A DNA stretch of 35,559 bases from an uncultured Pelagibacteraceae bacterium (GTDB lineage Bacteria; Pseudomonadota; Alphaproteobacteria; Pelagibacterales; Pelagibacteraceae). This document shows positions 26,501-34,103 of the stretch, in pieces. A model generated the notes under the pieces. That model saw only the letters and a program-made list of their open reading frames with translations. It searched no databases and had not been told where the DNA came from. Within the stretch, counting starts at the first letter, position 1. Each line of letters starts with the position of its first letter. Location of the stretch: assembly GCA_902560625.1 (NCBI GenBank), contig CACEMD010000009.1:1-35559 (forward strand). Direction: 5' to 3'. The position numbers and the translations under genes are program-made.

Positions 26501-27302
26501 TGTATTAAAGATCTCTTTAACTAGTAAAGATCTTAAAGATAAAAATTTAGTAATCAAAAGTATTTTTGTAAAAAAACTATCTAAAATTTTGGGCAGCAAC
26601 ATAGCAACCACTGATACTATATTAAGTAATTATGAGGAAAAAAAAATAATTACATCTTTAGGAAATGGAATAAAAAGAATTAAGATTAATCAAAAACACC
26701 AATATATTCATAAATTTTATCATCTTGATGAATTGAACAATCTTAGAGCAAATTTAATTAAATGGTACTCTAAATCATTGCCTTCATATGACAAAAACAA
26801 AGAATTAATACTAAATTATTCTAGACAAAATTTAAAAAAATTAGGATTATTTAGAGATAATGATCTTGCTGTTTTCTTTAAAATTAAACACGGGTCACCA
26901 TTGCAAAATAAGAAAATTGTTAGATCATTAAGAAGAAATTGGGGACTTAATTCGTATTGTTATTCTAGACAAGAAGGAAACCCGTCAATTTGTACTAAAA
27001 TTTCTGATGCTAAAAAATTTAAAGATAAATTTGGATCTTATTTAAATAACACCAAAGGATATATTTCTCATATAGTTTTACAGAGAATATCATTTTTTAG
27101 AAATAGCTTTGCATTAGATCTAATAAATAATAAAAAGCTCAAATGTTATGGTTTTAAATCAGCTAAAGGCTCAATTAATTTTTTCCTCAAAACAAAAGAG
27201 GTGATAAATTTTATAAATAAGGAGAGACAAAGTATAAAGTTTGATAAATATGATAAAGATAATAGTAAAATTATTAAAAAAATATCAAATATGTCGTTAT
27301 AG
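23556..27302 (+). CDS. Predicted nuclease-helicase of a tRNA-linked island
   Basis: 1248 residues. N-terminal domain (about 40-190): a Mrr-like PD-(D/E)XK nuclease pattern with Glu52/Glu56, Asp90 and Asp94 (DRGYDGVYE) and Gln108-Cys-Lys110. SF2 helicase (about 195-600): motif I CGLGKT (218-223), motif II DEAH (338-341), motif III TAT (374-376), motif V EGVDVP, motif VI QAIGRSLR (565-572). The C-terminal half is Lys/Asn-rich with several winged-helix-like stretches; the last (about 1185-1223, NNKKLKCYGF...FFLKTKEVINFI) resembles an excisionase/MerR-type DNA-binding module. No NPPY-type methyltransferase motif is present. Such nuclease-helicases are common in restriction-like and antiphage systems; that role here is inferred from architecture and location. 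It is the sole large gene of the island. Confidence 0.8.
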   Translation: MNSKPLHKYSDYFSKINFFKNLNSFRDLEEKIKNLEKIKGLTKELTDGYAFEVFVECYLNTINDSKFSKIYPQGYVPSNILKQLNLPRTDRGYDGVYEDNLGKFHTYQCKFKTHREKLNWDKLSTFAGIGENLKSRHLFCNSNKIVDDFLNKSDAIATRGYDFEKLEANNFDAIHKFLKKNKEKKFKGYNLDPYQKDTREKIIKELELNNRTSIILACGLGKTLIGLSVFEKIKPKLTVVYVPSIALVKQTRDEWIFKSKYKINTIVVSSIKDVDYGKDPNLIKKNELDFKPTTDPKIIKKWYKTQSKNLNVIFCTYQSSKKLSKALKNIKVNFGIFDEAHRTAIVNKKQNKESSFSHSLNNKNIFIEKRLFMTATKRISRKNKFLKEGDKIQALTMENTEIYGKVCKSISFLEGAKLGVIAKPRVLISVVTSDELDREKLSHSITAVKGKEIRTPQVASQIAIRNMMQKEKINKIFSFHNSIPKSVSFTSDGPEGIGSHIKNIDSAHIDGSMSVKDRSEIIQDFKLSKKGIVSNVRCLVEGVDVPTVDAVAFTHPKESLIDIIQAIGRSLRKRGMPKKKFGHVILPLFVKTKKNEKISDALERTNFDNIADTINALREHDDEIEQIVQKAIIYDKNIGGSRGGGWDIEDDFISIEHPIISKKILNKAIKFKLYEKLITKWEENLKLLIKYKNKFKDFKSRYEIKIYHDLFQWMDQIRRRNIYGTLPSFNVKQLNDINFDWRLEYDEIGLDDIHNYISFNKFSEYYTPGLGFSARGSGTDIKYTNRYLLNFCKTYDLKIYKSYETIIKKRYNKTEKFLRIASFIHKKSFEEVLSKNKIIFFNEFEKINKNKKCLFLKSKIINNYKSKSLPRSIEVKLEDGTIKNRYLLFGSQISNMGKKTGKKKLTGLVYHKDDLDIFFKEIEKIPLIDKSKELLTEDFNEKYGFSILPYERQNKIKKYERRLGFLKRYVYLQKDIDIFLKNVLKISLTSKDLKDKNLVIKSIFVKKLSKILGSNIATTDTILSNYEEKKIITSLGNGIKRIKINQKHQYIHKFYHLDELNNLRANLIKWYSKSLPSYDKNKELILNYSRQNLKKLGLFRDNDLAVFFKIKHGSPLQNKKIVRSLRRNWGLNSYCYSRQEGNPSICTKISDAKKFKDKFGSYLNNTKGYISHIVLQRISFFRNSFALDLINNKKLKCYGFKSAKGSINFFLKTKEVINFINKERQSIKFDKYDKDNSKIIKKISNMSL

Positions 27303-27315
27303 GATAATATGGGAC

Positions 27316-27336
27316 AACCAGCACAAGACCAGCACA
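27316..27336 (+). repeat. Right copy of the 21-base repeat bracketing the helicase gene
   Basis: Identical to 23483-23503. It begins 14 bases after the helicase stop codon and lies inside the 88-base outer repeat, so the island has a nested pair of direct repeats. Confidence 0.9.
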
Positions 27337-27370
27337 CAGAGAGATAAAATAAAAAAAATTTACTTATAAC

Positions 27371-27458
27371 TCTTGTTCAATTATAAATATTAGCATAAAT
27401 ACTCATGAAATTCATTAATGCCCTCGTGGTGAAATTGGTAGACACAAAGGACTTAAAA
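27371..27458 (+). repeat. Right copy of the 88-base direct repeat
   Basis: Matches 23269-23356. It comprises the promoter region and the 5' half of the intact tRNA-Leu, and marks the right boundary of the insertion. Confidence 0.95.
27373..27401 (+). promoter_or_regulatory. tRNA-Leu promoter
   Basis: TTGTTC (27373-27378) and TAAATA (27396-27401) with a 17-base spacer lie 18 bases before the tRNA. Conservation of the same 40 bases at the left junction supports function. It probably also serves nadK. Confidence 0.6.
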
Positions 27459-27505
27459 TCCTTGCCCTTTTGGGAGTGCCAGTTCGAGTCTGGCCGAGGG
27501 CACCA
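27420..27505 (+). tRNA. tRNA-Leu(UAA)
   Basis: Complete 86-base leucine tRNA with encoded CCA. Acceptor GCCCTCG pairs with CGAGGGC; the anticodon loop CTTAAAA gives anticodon TAA; a long variable arm typical of tRNA-Leu precedes the T arm (TTCGAGT). It is the intact partner of the remnant at 23318. Confidence 0.97.
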
Positions 27506-27510
27506 CTAAA

Positions 27511-28281
27511 ATGATTAAACCTTATTTGATATCTGATACAAATAAAAATTCTTTAAAGATAAAATCAATTTTACTAAAACAAATTAAGTTTTTTACTTTT
27601 TCTAAAGCCAATACAATTATTGTTATTGGAGGTGATGGCTTCATGCTCAAAACTTTAAAAAAAAACAGAAATACAAAAAAAAATTTTTATGGGATTAATT
27701 CAGGAAATTATGGATTCCTAATGAATAAATTTTCATCAAAAAAAACAATAAAAAACTTGCATAAAGCAAAATCTGTAACGATTTCACCACTCGAAATGTT
27801 AGTTAAAAATAAATCTGGTTCATCCAAAAAAGCTTTAGCAATAAATGAGGTTTCTATATTAAGACAAAGTAGACAGGCGGCATCTATATCAATTAATATT
27901 AATAATAAAAAATTAATAAAAAAGTTAATTTCAGATGGCGTATTGGTGTCAACACCTGCGGGAAGCACAGCATACAATCTCTCTGTACACGGTCCAATTT
28001 TAAGTCTTAATTCAAATAAATTATCTATTTCACCAATAAGTGCATTTAGGCCAAGAAGATGGAAGGGTAAAATTGTAAGTGATAAATCCACCATTAAAAT
28101 TAAAAATTTAAATGTTGCAAAAAGACCAATTAGTGCAGTTGCTGATAATATTGAATTTAGAAATGCAAAGACTATAAATGTAAAGATTAGATCAAATATT
28201 AAATTTAATTTACTTTATGATAGTAATAAAGGGCTTCAAAAGAAAATTAAAATAGAGCAAATAAGAAAAGAAACCAGTTAG
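27511..28281 (+). CDS. nadK: NAD kinase
   Basis: 256-residue ATP-NAD kinase that makes NADP in the cytoplasm. GGDGFML (40-46) is the conserved GGDG motif. INEVSI (111-116) supplies the Asn-Glu pair for NAD binding, and SDGVLVSTPAGSTAYNLS (141-158) is the diagnostic C-terminal signature. The ATG lies just five bases after the CCA of tRNA-Leu, without room for a normal ribosome-binding site after tRNA processing, so the gene is probably transcribed with the tRNA. Confidence 0.95.
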   Translation: MIKPYLISDTNKNSLKIKSILLKQIKFFTFSKANTIIVIGGDGFMLKTLKKNRNTKKNFYGINSGNYGFLMNKFSSKKTIKNLHKAKSVTISPLEMLVKNKSGSSKKALAINEVSILRQSRQAASISININNKKLIKKLISDGVLVSTPAGSTAYNLSVHGPILSLNSNKLSISPISAFRPRRWKGKIVSDKSTIKIKNLNVAKRPISAVADNIEFRNAKTINVKIRSNIKFNLLYDSNKGLQKKIKIEQIRKETS

Positions 28282-28308
28282 CAGTGTCTACGTTGTAAAG
28301 TTTTAATA

Positions 28309-30438
28309 ATGAATAAAACGTTTCTATTTATATTATTTTTATTTTTTATATTATCCTCCAAATCATTTGCTTTTATAACGTTTAAACAGTCAAAAGTTAT
28401 ATCTTCTGATACACCAGGTGTTAGAGGAATAAACTTTAAACCTGACGGTACCATTATGTATGTTACTGGGCGTAGAAATGTAGATGGTGATACAGTAATT
28501 CAATATTCTTTAACTACTCCTTTTGATATTAGCACTGCAACTAAAACTTCTGAAACTCTTTTAGAGATAGATGGAGGTAATGAGATAGACAAACCTCACG
28601 CAATAGAATTTAAACCTGATGGAAAAGTAATGTATGTTATACACAGTTTAACGGGATATAAATCAGTTGAACAATTTGATTTAACCACGGCATGGGATAC
28701 TTCAACCTTATCTCACAATACAAGATTCAGTGTGTCAAATGATGATGTGCAGTTAAGAGCATTGGCTTTTAAACCTGACGGAACTCGTATGTATATTGGA
28801 CAGACTACGTACGGAAAAGTACTTCAATATGATTTATCAACGCCTTGGGATGTATCAAGCGCAACGAATCTAGTTGAGTCAGATAGTTATGCAGGTCAAG
28901 AAAACAATATAAGAAATATTCAATTTAGTTCAGATGGAACCATAATGTATCTTGGTGGAAATGGAGGTGATGATATTAATAAATATACATTAACCACTGC
29001 TTGGGATGTAAGCACACTTGAATATTCTACAAGTTACTCAGTCAGCTCAGAAACTGGAAACATGATGGGATTTATGTTTACAGCAAATTTTACAAAACTA
29101 TATGTGACTGCAGATGCTGGTACAGTAAATACAATTTTTGAATATAGTGTTGCTTGCGCAGGTACCATAACATGTAGCGATCCGTCGGTTAACAGCGATG
29201 TTAAGGCAATTATTGAAGCCAATGCAGAATTATCTAAACGTATTATTAAAAATAATACACTTCCAATTTTTCATAGAATTGAATGGTTAAGACGACATAA
29301 AAATAATGATAATTTAACAAGTTTGAATGCAGATATTGATTTCACAAATAAGAAAATTGCAAAATTTGTTAATTTACTTGAAAGTTTTAAAAAAGAGAAT
29401 GATAGAACTTATAATAGCGATGACTGGTTTCAATGGAGTGAAGGAAGAGTAACTTTAGGAAAAAAAAAAGTAAAAAATACATCATCACGTGACATTTATA
29501 GTTATGGAATTTCAATTGGTGCAGACAAAATCAAAAAAGAAGATCGAGACACAATGCACGGCTATGTTTTTCAATACGGGAATGAAAATATTGATATTGG
29601 AAATAAAGGCACAAAATTAGAAACTGAATCTTATGGTTTTGCACTTTATCAGACTACACTTGATGAAAACGACTCCTTTGTAGATGGTATAATTGGTTTT
29701 ACTCTATTAGACATCGATCATAAAAGAGTTATTTATGGCAATACCCTCAAAGGTGATAGAGATGGTGAGCAAATTTATGGTTCAATAAATTTAGGCAAAA
29801 GATTACATGATGATAAAATTAATTTGAATCCTGGTGTCAAATTAGATCTAGGTTACACAAAACTTAAAGCTTTCAGAGAAAAAACTATTATAGGTGATAG
29901 CTTATCTGATGCGTTAGTCTATAGAGATCAAGATATAAAATCAGCGTTAATCACAATTGGAGTACTATTAGATACAACTGATAAATTAGATACAACTGAT
30001 GAAAAAGATGAAAAAATTATAAATCACCATGGAAGACTAGAATATGTTGGAGACTTAAGTCCATCATCAGATGCAGAATTTTATTATTTAAATAATCAAA
30101 ATAATATCTATGAATATAAAACAAAAAATAAATCGAAACATAATTATAGAATTGGTTACGGTTTTGATATTACATCATTAACTGGTTGGTCTATAGTAAC
30201 TAACTTTGAGAGATTTGGTGCCAGTGGAAAGGGATATTACAATGAGTTTTATTTATTATTGGGATATGTTCCAATAGATGATATGAAATTTTCATTTGAA
30301 ATTCAAGATTTAGAACAAACTAGTTTAGAATTTGCAAATAAAATTAATGGTTATGATCTTAAAATTACATCTAGTTATAATCTGTTTAGCGATATCCCAG
30401 ATTATGGTGCAAATATTTTAATTAGTAATAATTTCTAA
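28309..30438 (+). CDS. Propeller-repeat autotransporter-like outer-membrane protein (paralogue 2)
   Basis: 709 residues with a signal peptide (1-22, ending KSFA). Five repeats follow: four with FKPDGT-like or FSSDGT turns (INFKPDGTIMYV, IEFKPDGKVMYV, LAFKPDGTRMYI, IQFSSDGTIMYL) and a degenerate fifth. Strands such as YDLSTPWDVSS end the blades. After WLRRHKNND, a barrel-like C-terminal half (WSEGRVTLGK, YGISIGADK, GYVFQYGNENIDIG) ends in Phe. Domain order, length, the WLRRH linker and the final DYGAN segment match the protein at 10210, but the blades differ widely in sequence, as expected for surface proteins under diversifying selection. Its stop lies three bases from the opposite-strand tRNA-Thr. 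Confidence 0.8.
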   Translation: MNKTFLFILFLFFILSSKSFAFITFKQSKVISSDTPGVRGINFKPDGTIMYVTGRRNVDGDTVIQYSLTTPFDISTATKTSETLLEIDGGNEIDKPHAIEFKPDGKVMYVIHSLTGYKSVEQFDLTTAWDTSTLSHNTRFSVSNDDVQLRALAFKPDGTRMYIGQTTYGKVLQYDLSTPWDVSSATNLVESDSYAGQENNIRNIQFSSDGTIMYLGGNGGDDINKYTLTTAWDVSTLEYSTSYSVSSETGNMMGFMFTANFTKLYVTADAGTVNTIFEYSVACAGTITCSDPSVNSDVKAIIEANAELSKRIIKNNTLPIFHRIEWLRRHKNNDNLTSLNADIDFTNKKIAKFVNLLESFKKENDRTYNSDDWFQWSEGRVTLGKKKVKNTSSRDIYSYGISIGADKIKKEDRDTMHGYVFQYGNENIDIGNKGTKLETESYGFALYQTTLDENDSFVDGIIGFTLLDIDHKRVIYGNTLKGDRDGEQIYGSINLGKRLHDDKINLNPGVKLDLGYTKLKAFREKTIIGDSLSDALVYRDQDIKSALITIGVLLDTTDKLDTTDEKDEKIINHHGRLEYVGDLSPSSDAEFYYLNNQNNIYEYKTKNKSKHNYRIGYGFDITSLTGWSIVTNFERFGASGKGYYNEFYLLLGYVPIDDMKFSFEIQDLEQTSLEFANKINGYDLKITSSYNLFSDIPDYGANILISNNF

Positions 30439-30441
30439 TTA

Positions 30442-30517
30442 TGGTGCCCCCGCACGGATTCGAACCGCGGACCTATTGATTACAAATCAATTGCTCTACC
30501 AACTGAGCTACAAGGGC
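30442..30517 (-). tRNA. tRNA-Thr(UGU)
   Basis: Complete 76-base tRNA on the minus strand with encoded CCA. Acceptor GCCCTTG pairs with CGGGGGC through two G-U pairs; D arm AGCTCAGTTGGTAGAGC; anticodon loop TTTGTAA gives anticodon TGT; T loop TTCGAAT. Confidence 0.96.
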
Positions 30518-30539
30518 ATATGAGTTTTTTAATACCTAT

Positions 30540-31289
30540 TTATTTATTATCAAGAACTTTTTTTACTTGTTTTATGTGGTGAAAAACAATTGCAGCAGAG
30601 TTAGATATATTTAAGCTTTCTATTTTTTTATTTATATTAATTTTAACTAAAAAATCTGTGTATTTTTCAGTATGTTTTTTTAAACCATATCCCTCAGAAC
30701 CAAATAATAGTATATTATTACCATTCCATTTAATATCTGTAAAATCTTTATCCCCATTTGAATCAAATCCATATACCCAAAAATTATTTTCTCTTAAAAA
30801 TTTTAGTGTAGAATTTATATTTGAGACTTTAAATATATTTAAATGCTCCATTGATCCACTAGCAGCTTTATACATAAGTTTACTATCGCTAGGAAATATT
30901 CTCTCTTTGACAATTAATCCATCGATTGAGAATGATGCTGCACTTCTTATTATGGATCCAATATTTCTTGGGTCAGTGACACTATCTAGACATGCTAGTG
31001 TAATATTATTCTTAGTTTTGATAAATTTCTTTATCTCAATATTTTCTATAAACTCTATTTCTGCAACAAATCCTTGGTGCAATACACCGTCGTTTTTAGT
31101 ATAGTTATCTAATTCTTTTTTTGTTTTAAAATATACTTTTATATCTTTTAACAAATTATGTTTTGGATTTTCTCTATGAATTGTTTTTTTACTATCCTCT
31201 GTAAGAAATACTCTAAGCACTTTTCTTAATGGATTTCTAAGAGCTTCTATAACGGCGTGTTTTCCAACAATAAAAAAACTTGATTTCAT
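30540..31289 (-). CDS. rlmB: TrmH/SpoU family RNA methyltransferase (RlmB-like)
   Basis: 249-residue SPOUT methyltransferase that 2'-O-methylates RNA, probably G2251 of 23S rRNA as in RlmB. The N-terminal substrate-binding domain begins IVGKHAVIEALRNP. The SpoU motifs are DSVTDPRNIGSIIRSAASF (motif 1), ILLFGSEGYGL (motif 2) and SLNISNSAAIVFH (motif 3), forming the trefoil knot. It lies upstream and antisense to the tRNA-Tyr/tRNA-Gly/tuf cluster, a common alphaproteobacterial arrangement. Confidence 0.9.
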   Translation of the reverse strand: MKSSFFIVGKHAVIEALRNPLRKVLRVFLTEDSKKTIHRENPKHNLLKDIKVYFKTKKELDNYTKNDGVLHQGFVAEIEFIENIEIKKFIKTKNNITLACLDSVTDPRNIGSIIRSAASFSIDGLIVKERIFPSDSKLMYKAASGSMEHLNIFKVSNINSTLKFLRENNFWVYGFDSNGDKDFTDIKWNGNNILLFGSEGYGLKKHTEKYTDFLVKININKKIESLNISNSAAIVFHHIKQVKKVLDNK

Positions 31290-31344
31290 TAGTAATTTAT
31301 TAGTTTTTTACACGTTTTTTAGCGACTTTTCCCTTTAATTCTCG

Positions 31345-31374
31345 TATTGCATTTATGCAATAAAAATATATAAA
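31345..31374 (+). promoter_or_regulatory. Candidate promoter of the tRNA-Tyr/tRNA-Gly/tuf unit, with a palindrome
   Basis: TTGCAT (31347-31352) and TATAAA (31369-31374), 16 bases apart, lie about 50 bases before tRNA-Tyr. The -35 element is inside a perfect palindrome of two 8-base arms with a TT centre (tattgcat/atgcaata, 31345-31362), which may be an operator. A second small hairpin (gggg, tgctt, cccc; 31405-31417) lies in the leader just before the tRNA. Confidence 0.5.
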
Positions 31375-31424
31375 ACGCTTGTTGTTTAAAGCTTTATTGA
31401 ACAAGGGGTGCTTCCCCTGAAAAA

Positions 31425-31510
<86 letters not shown>

Positions 31511-31550
31511 TCATTAAAACCTTAAACAATAATGGAGTATACTTGGGGAT

Positions 31551-31624
31551 GCGGGTGTAGTTCAATGGTAGAACGCTAGCCTTCCAAGCTGGATGTAAGG
31601 GTTCGATTCCCTTTACCCGCTCCA
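31551..31624 (+). tRNA. tRNA-Gly(UCC)
   Basis: Complete 74-base tRNA with encoded CCA. Acceptor GCGGGTG pairs with the 3' side ending TACCCGC; anticodon loop CTTCCAA gives TCC; T loop TTCGATT. It lies 40 bases after tRNA-Tyr and 38 before tuf, the same order as the tyrU-glyT-tufB type cluster of E. coli. Confidence 0.97.
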
Positions 31625-31662
31625 AAATAAAAACGAAATATAATAATGAGGTATAAAAAGTA

Positions 31663-32853
31663 ATGTCGAAGGAAAAATTTAATAGAAATAAACCACATTG
31701 TAACATTGGTACAATTGGACATGTGGATCATGGTAAAACAACTCTAACAGCAGCAATTACAAAAGTTCTTGCTGAGGCTGGTGGTGCAAAATTTGTTGCG
31801 TACGATCAAATTGATAAAGCTCCCGAGGAAAAAGAGAGAGGTATTACAATTTCAACCGCTCACGTAGAATATGAAACTGATAAAAGACATTACGCTCACG
31901 TTGATTGCCCAGGTCATGCAGATTATGTAAAAAATATGATTACTGGTGCTGCTCAAATGGATGGTGCAATATTAGTTGTTAACGCAGCAGATGGACCTAT
32001 GCCTCAAACTAGAGAACATATTCTTTTAGCAAGGCAAGTAGGTGTCCCAGCTATTGTAGTATTTTTAAATAAAGTTGATCAAGTTGATGACAAAGAAATG
32101 ATAGACTTGGTTGAAGAAGAAATTAAGGATTTATTAACTTCTTATAAGTTTCCAGGAGACAAAACACCAATCATAAAAGGTTCAGCACTCGCAGCTGTTG
32201 AGGGTAAAGATGAAGCAATTGGAAAAAACGCAATTATGGAATTAATGAAGGCCGTTGACGAGCATATACCTCAACCAGACAGACCAAAAGATAAGCCATT
32301 TTTGATGCCAGTTGAAGATGTTTTCTCTATATCAGGAAGAGGAACAGTTGTTACTGGTAGAGTAGAACAAGGTGTTGTAAAAACAGGCGAAGAGATTGAA
32401 ATTGTAGGTATCAGAGATACAAAAAAATCAGTTTGTACAGGTGTCGAAATGTTTAGAAAAATATTAGATACAGGTGAAGCTGGTGATAATATTGGAGCAC
32501 TTTTAAGAGGAGTTGAAAGAACTGATGTTGAGAGAGGTCAAGTATTAGCTAAACCGGGATCAGTAACACCTCATACTAAATTTGAAGCTCAAGCTTATGT
32601 GTTGAAAAAAGAAGAAGGTGGAAGACATACGCCTTTCTTTACAAAATACAGGCCGCAGTTTTATTTCAGAACAACTGATGTAACAGGCGAAGTTGAGTTG
32701 CCATCAGGAACAGAAATGGTAATGCCTGGAGATGATGCTAAATTTACTGTTAAATTAATTACACCTATCGCAATGAGCGAAAAACTTAATTTTGCTATAA
32801 GAGAAGGTGGAAGAACTGTAGGAGCTGGAGTAGTAACAAAAATAATAGAGTAA
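31663..32853 (+). CDS. tuf: Elongation factor Tu
   Basis: 396-residue EF-Tu, the GTPase that brings aminoacyl-tRNA to the ribosome. G1 motif GHVDHGKT (19-26), the effector region [18 protein letters not shown] (G3) and NKVD (G4) are intact, and the C terminus ([28 protein letters not shown]) is standard. A GAGGT ribosome site lies about nine bases before the ATG. tRNA-Trp follows within nine bases. Confidence 0.99.
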   Translation: MSKEKFNRNKPHCNIGTIGHVDHGKTTLTAAITKVLAEAGGAKFVAYDQIDKAPEEKERGITISTAHVEYETDKRHYAHVDCPGHADYVKNMITGAAQMDGAILVVNAADGPMPQTREHILLARQVGVPAIVVFLNKVDQVDDKEMIDLVEEEIKDLLTSYKFPGDKTPIIKGSALAAVEGKDEAIGKNAIMELMKAVDEHIPQPDRPKDKPFLMPVEDVFSISGRGTVVTGRVEQGVVKTGEEIEIVGIRDTKKSVCTGVEMFRKILDTGEAGDNIGALLRGVERTDVERGQVLAKPGSVTPHTKFEAQAYVLKKEEGGRHTPFFTKYRPQFYFRTTDVTGEVELPSGTEMVMPGDDAKFTVKLITPIAMSEKLNFAIREGGRTVGAGVVTKIIE

Positions 32854-32861
32854 ACTCCCTT

Positions 32862-32937
32862 AGGAGTGTAGCTCAATTGGTAGAGCGCCGGTCTCCAAAA
32901 CCGGAGGTTGGGGGTTCGATTCCCTCCGCTCCTGCCA
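32862..32937 (+). tRNA. tRNA-Trp(CCA)
   Basis: Complete 76-base tRNA with encoded CCA. Acceptor AGGAGTG pairs with CGCTCCT; anticodon loop CTCCAAA gives CCA; T loop TTCGATT. Lies between tuf and secE, its usual place in alphaproteobacteria. Confidence 0.97.
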
Positions 32938-32953
32938 AAACTTAAGATAAACA

Positions 32954-33145
32954 ATGAAAAACCCACTTAAATTTTTTCAAGAAGTAAAACAGGAAGCTTT
33001 TAAAGTTACTTGGCCAACCGCTAAGGAAACAATGCAAGGAAGTTTGATGGTTGCAGCAATGGCTATTATAGCTTCATTATTTTTTTTACTTTTAGATCAA
33101 TTTTTGAAATTTTTTCTTGAAATTATACTTACATTGAGTTTCTGA
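32954..33145 (+). CDS. secE: Preprotein translocase subunit SecE
   Basis: 63-residue short-type SecE of the SecYEG channel. FFQEVKQEAFKVTWPTAKET (about 7-26) is the conserved amphipathic region, followed by a single membrane helix (about 30-58). Its stop overlaps the nusG ATG by one base. Confidence 0.95.
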   Translation: MKNPLKFFQEVKQEAFKVTWPTAKETMQGSLMVAAMAIIASLFFLLLDQFLKFFLEIILTLSF

Positions 33146-33675
33146 TGAAAAATTGGTTTATTATTCAATCGCACTCTAGCTTTGAAAATAAGGTGGCCCA
33201 AATTATTAAAGAAGAAGCTGAAAAAGCTAAAATTAATGACAAAATTGAGGAAATTATAGTTCCTACTCACGATATTACTGAAGTAAAGAGAGGCAAAAGA
33301 GTTCAAAGGAAAAAAAAATATTTTCCAGGTTACGTTTTAATAAAAGCTGAAATGGATAATAATATTTATCATATGATTAAGAATATAAAAAAAGTAAGTG
33401 GCTTTTTAGGATCAAAAGGAACACCTGTTCCAGTTTCAGACAAAGAAATTGAAAAAATTCTAGGACAAATAAAAGATGGTGTAGTTCAACCAAAATCTGG
33501 TATAGAGTACAACATAGGTGAAAAGGTTCAAGTTATTGATGGGCCTTTTGCATCCTTTAGTGGAATGGTCGAAGAAATTGATGAAGAAAAAAATAGATTG
33601 AAAGTTTCAGTTTCAATTTTTGGTAGACCAACACCTGTTGAATTAGAGTATAGTCAAGTAGAGAAGGCAAGCTAA
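33145..33675 (+). CDS. nusG: Transcription termination/antitermination factor NusG
   Basis: 176-residue NusG, which binds RNA polymerase and links it to Rho or to the ribosome. N-terminal NGN domain: [15 protein letters not shown], then [12 protein letters not shown] (59-70). C-terminal KOW domain: [22 protein letters not shown] (125-146). One-base overlaps with secE and rplK indicate tight coupling. Confidence 0.97.
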   Translation: MKNWFIIQSHSSFENKVAQIIKEEAEKAKINDKIEEIIVPTHDITEVKRGKRVQRKKKYFPGYVLIKAEMDNNIYHMIKNIKKVSGFLGSKGTPVPVSDKEIEKILGQIKDGVVQPKSGIEYNIGEKVQVIDGPFASFSGMVEEIDEEKNRLKVSVSIFGRPTPVELEYSQVEKAS

Positions 33676-34103
33676 TGGCAAAAAAAGAGATTACTGGTTT
33701 TGTAAAACTACAGATTAAAGGTGGCCAAGCTAATCCAGCACCACCAGTTGGACCTGCTTTAGGACAAAGAGGTATAAACATAATGGAATTTTGTAAAGCT
33801 TTTAATGAAAAAACAAAAAATTTTATGGGAAAGCCCGTACCTGTAATTATAACTGTATATAAAGATAAAAAATTTGATTTTATTATCAAGTCACCACCTG
33901 CATCACACTTTATTAAAGAAGCAGTTAAATTAAAAGGAGGTTCCCAAGAACCTGGTAGAAATATTGTTGCCTCAATTACAAAAAAACAATTAGAAGAAAT
34001 AGCAAAGAAAAAAATGAAAGACTTAAATGCATTTGATATCGACGAAGCAGTTAAAATAATTGCTGGATCAGCTAGATCAATGGGTATAGAGGTAAAAGAC
34101 TAA
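33675..34103 (+). CDS. rplK: 50S ribosomal protein L11
   Basis: 142-residue L11 of the GTPase-associated region, which binds 23S rRNA with L10 and L7/L12. The proline-rich [18 protein letters not shown] (18-35) of the N-terminal domain and the C-terminal [14 protein letters not shown] are diagnostic. Overlaps nusG and rplA by one base each. Confidence 0.98.
   Translation: MAKKEITGFVKLQIKGGQANPAPPVGPALGQRGINIMEFCKAFNEKTKNFMGKPVPVIITVYKDKKFDFIIKSPPASHFIKEAVKLKGGSQEPGRNIVASITKKQLEEIAKKKMKDLNAFDIDEAVKIIAGSARSMGIEVKD

Noticed and set aside
23269..27458. CRISPR array or toxin-antitoxin system in the island
   Set aside because: The repeats occur only twice and are long and far apart; there are no regularly spaced short repeats, and no small paired ORFs.
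32853..32868. Hairpin actcc/ggagt at the end of tuf as a terminator
   Set aside because: Five pairs only, no T tract, and its 3' arm is the tRNA-Trp acceptor strand, so it is probably incidental.
32661..32966. Minus-strand 101-residue ORF containing SGGNRTPNLRFWRPALYQLSY
   Set aside because: Antisense of tRNA-Trp and the end of tuf; another recurrent spurious annotation.
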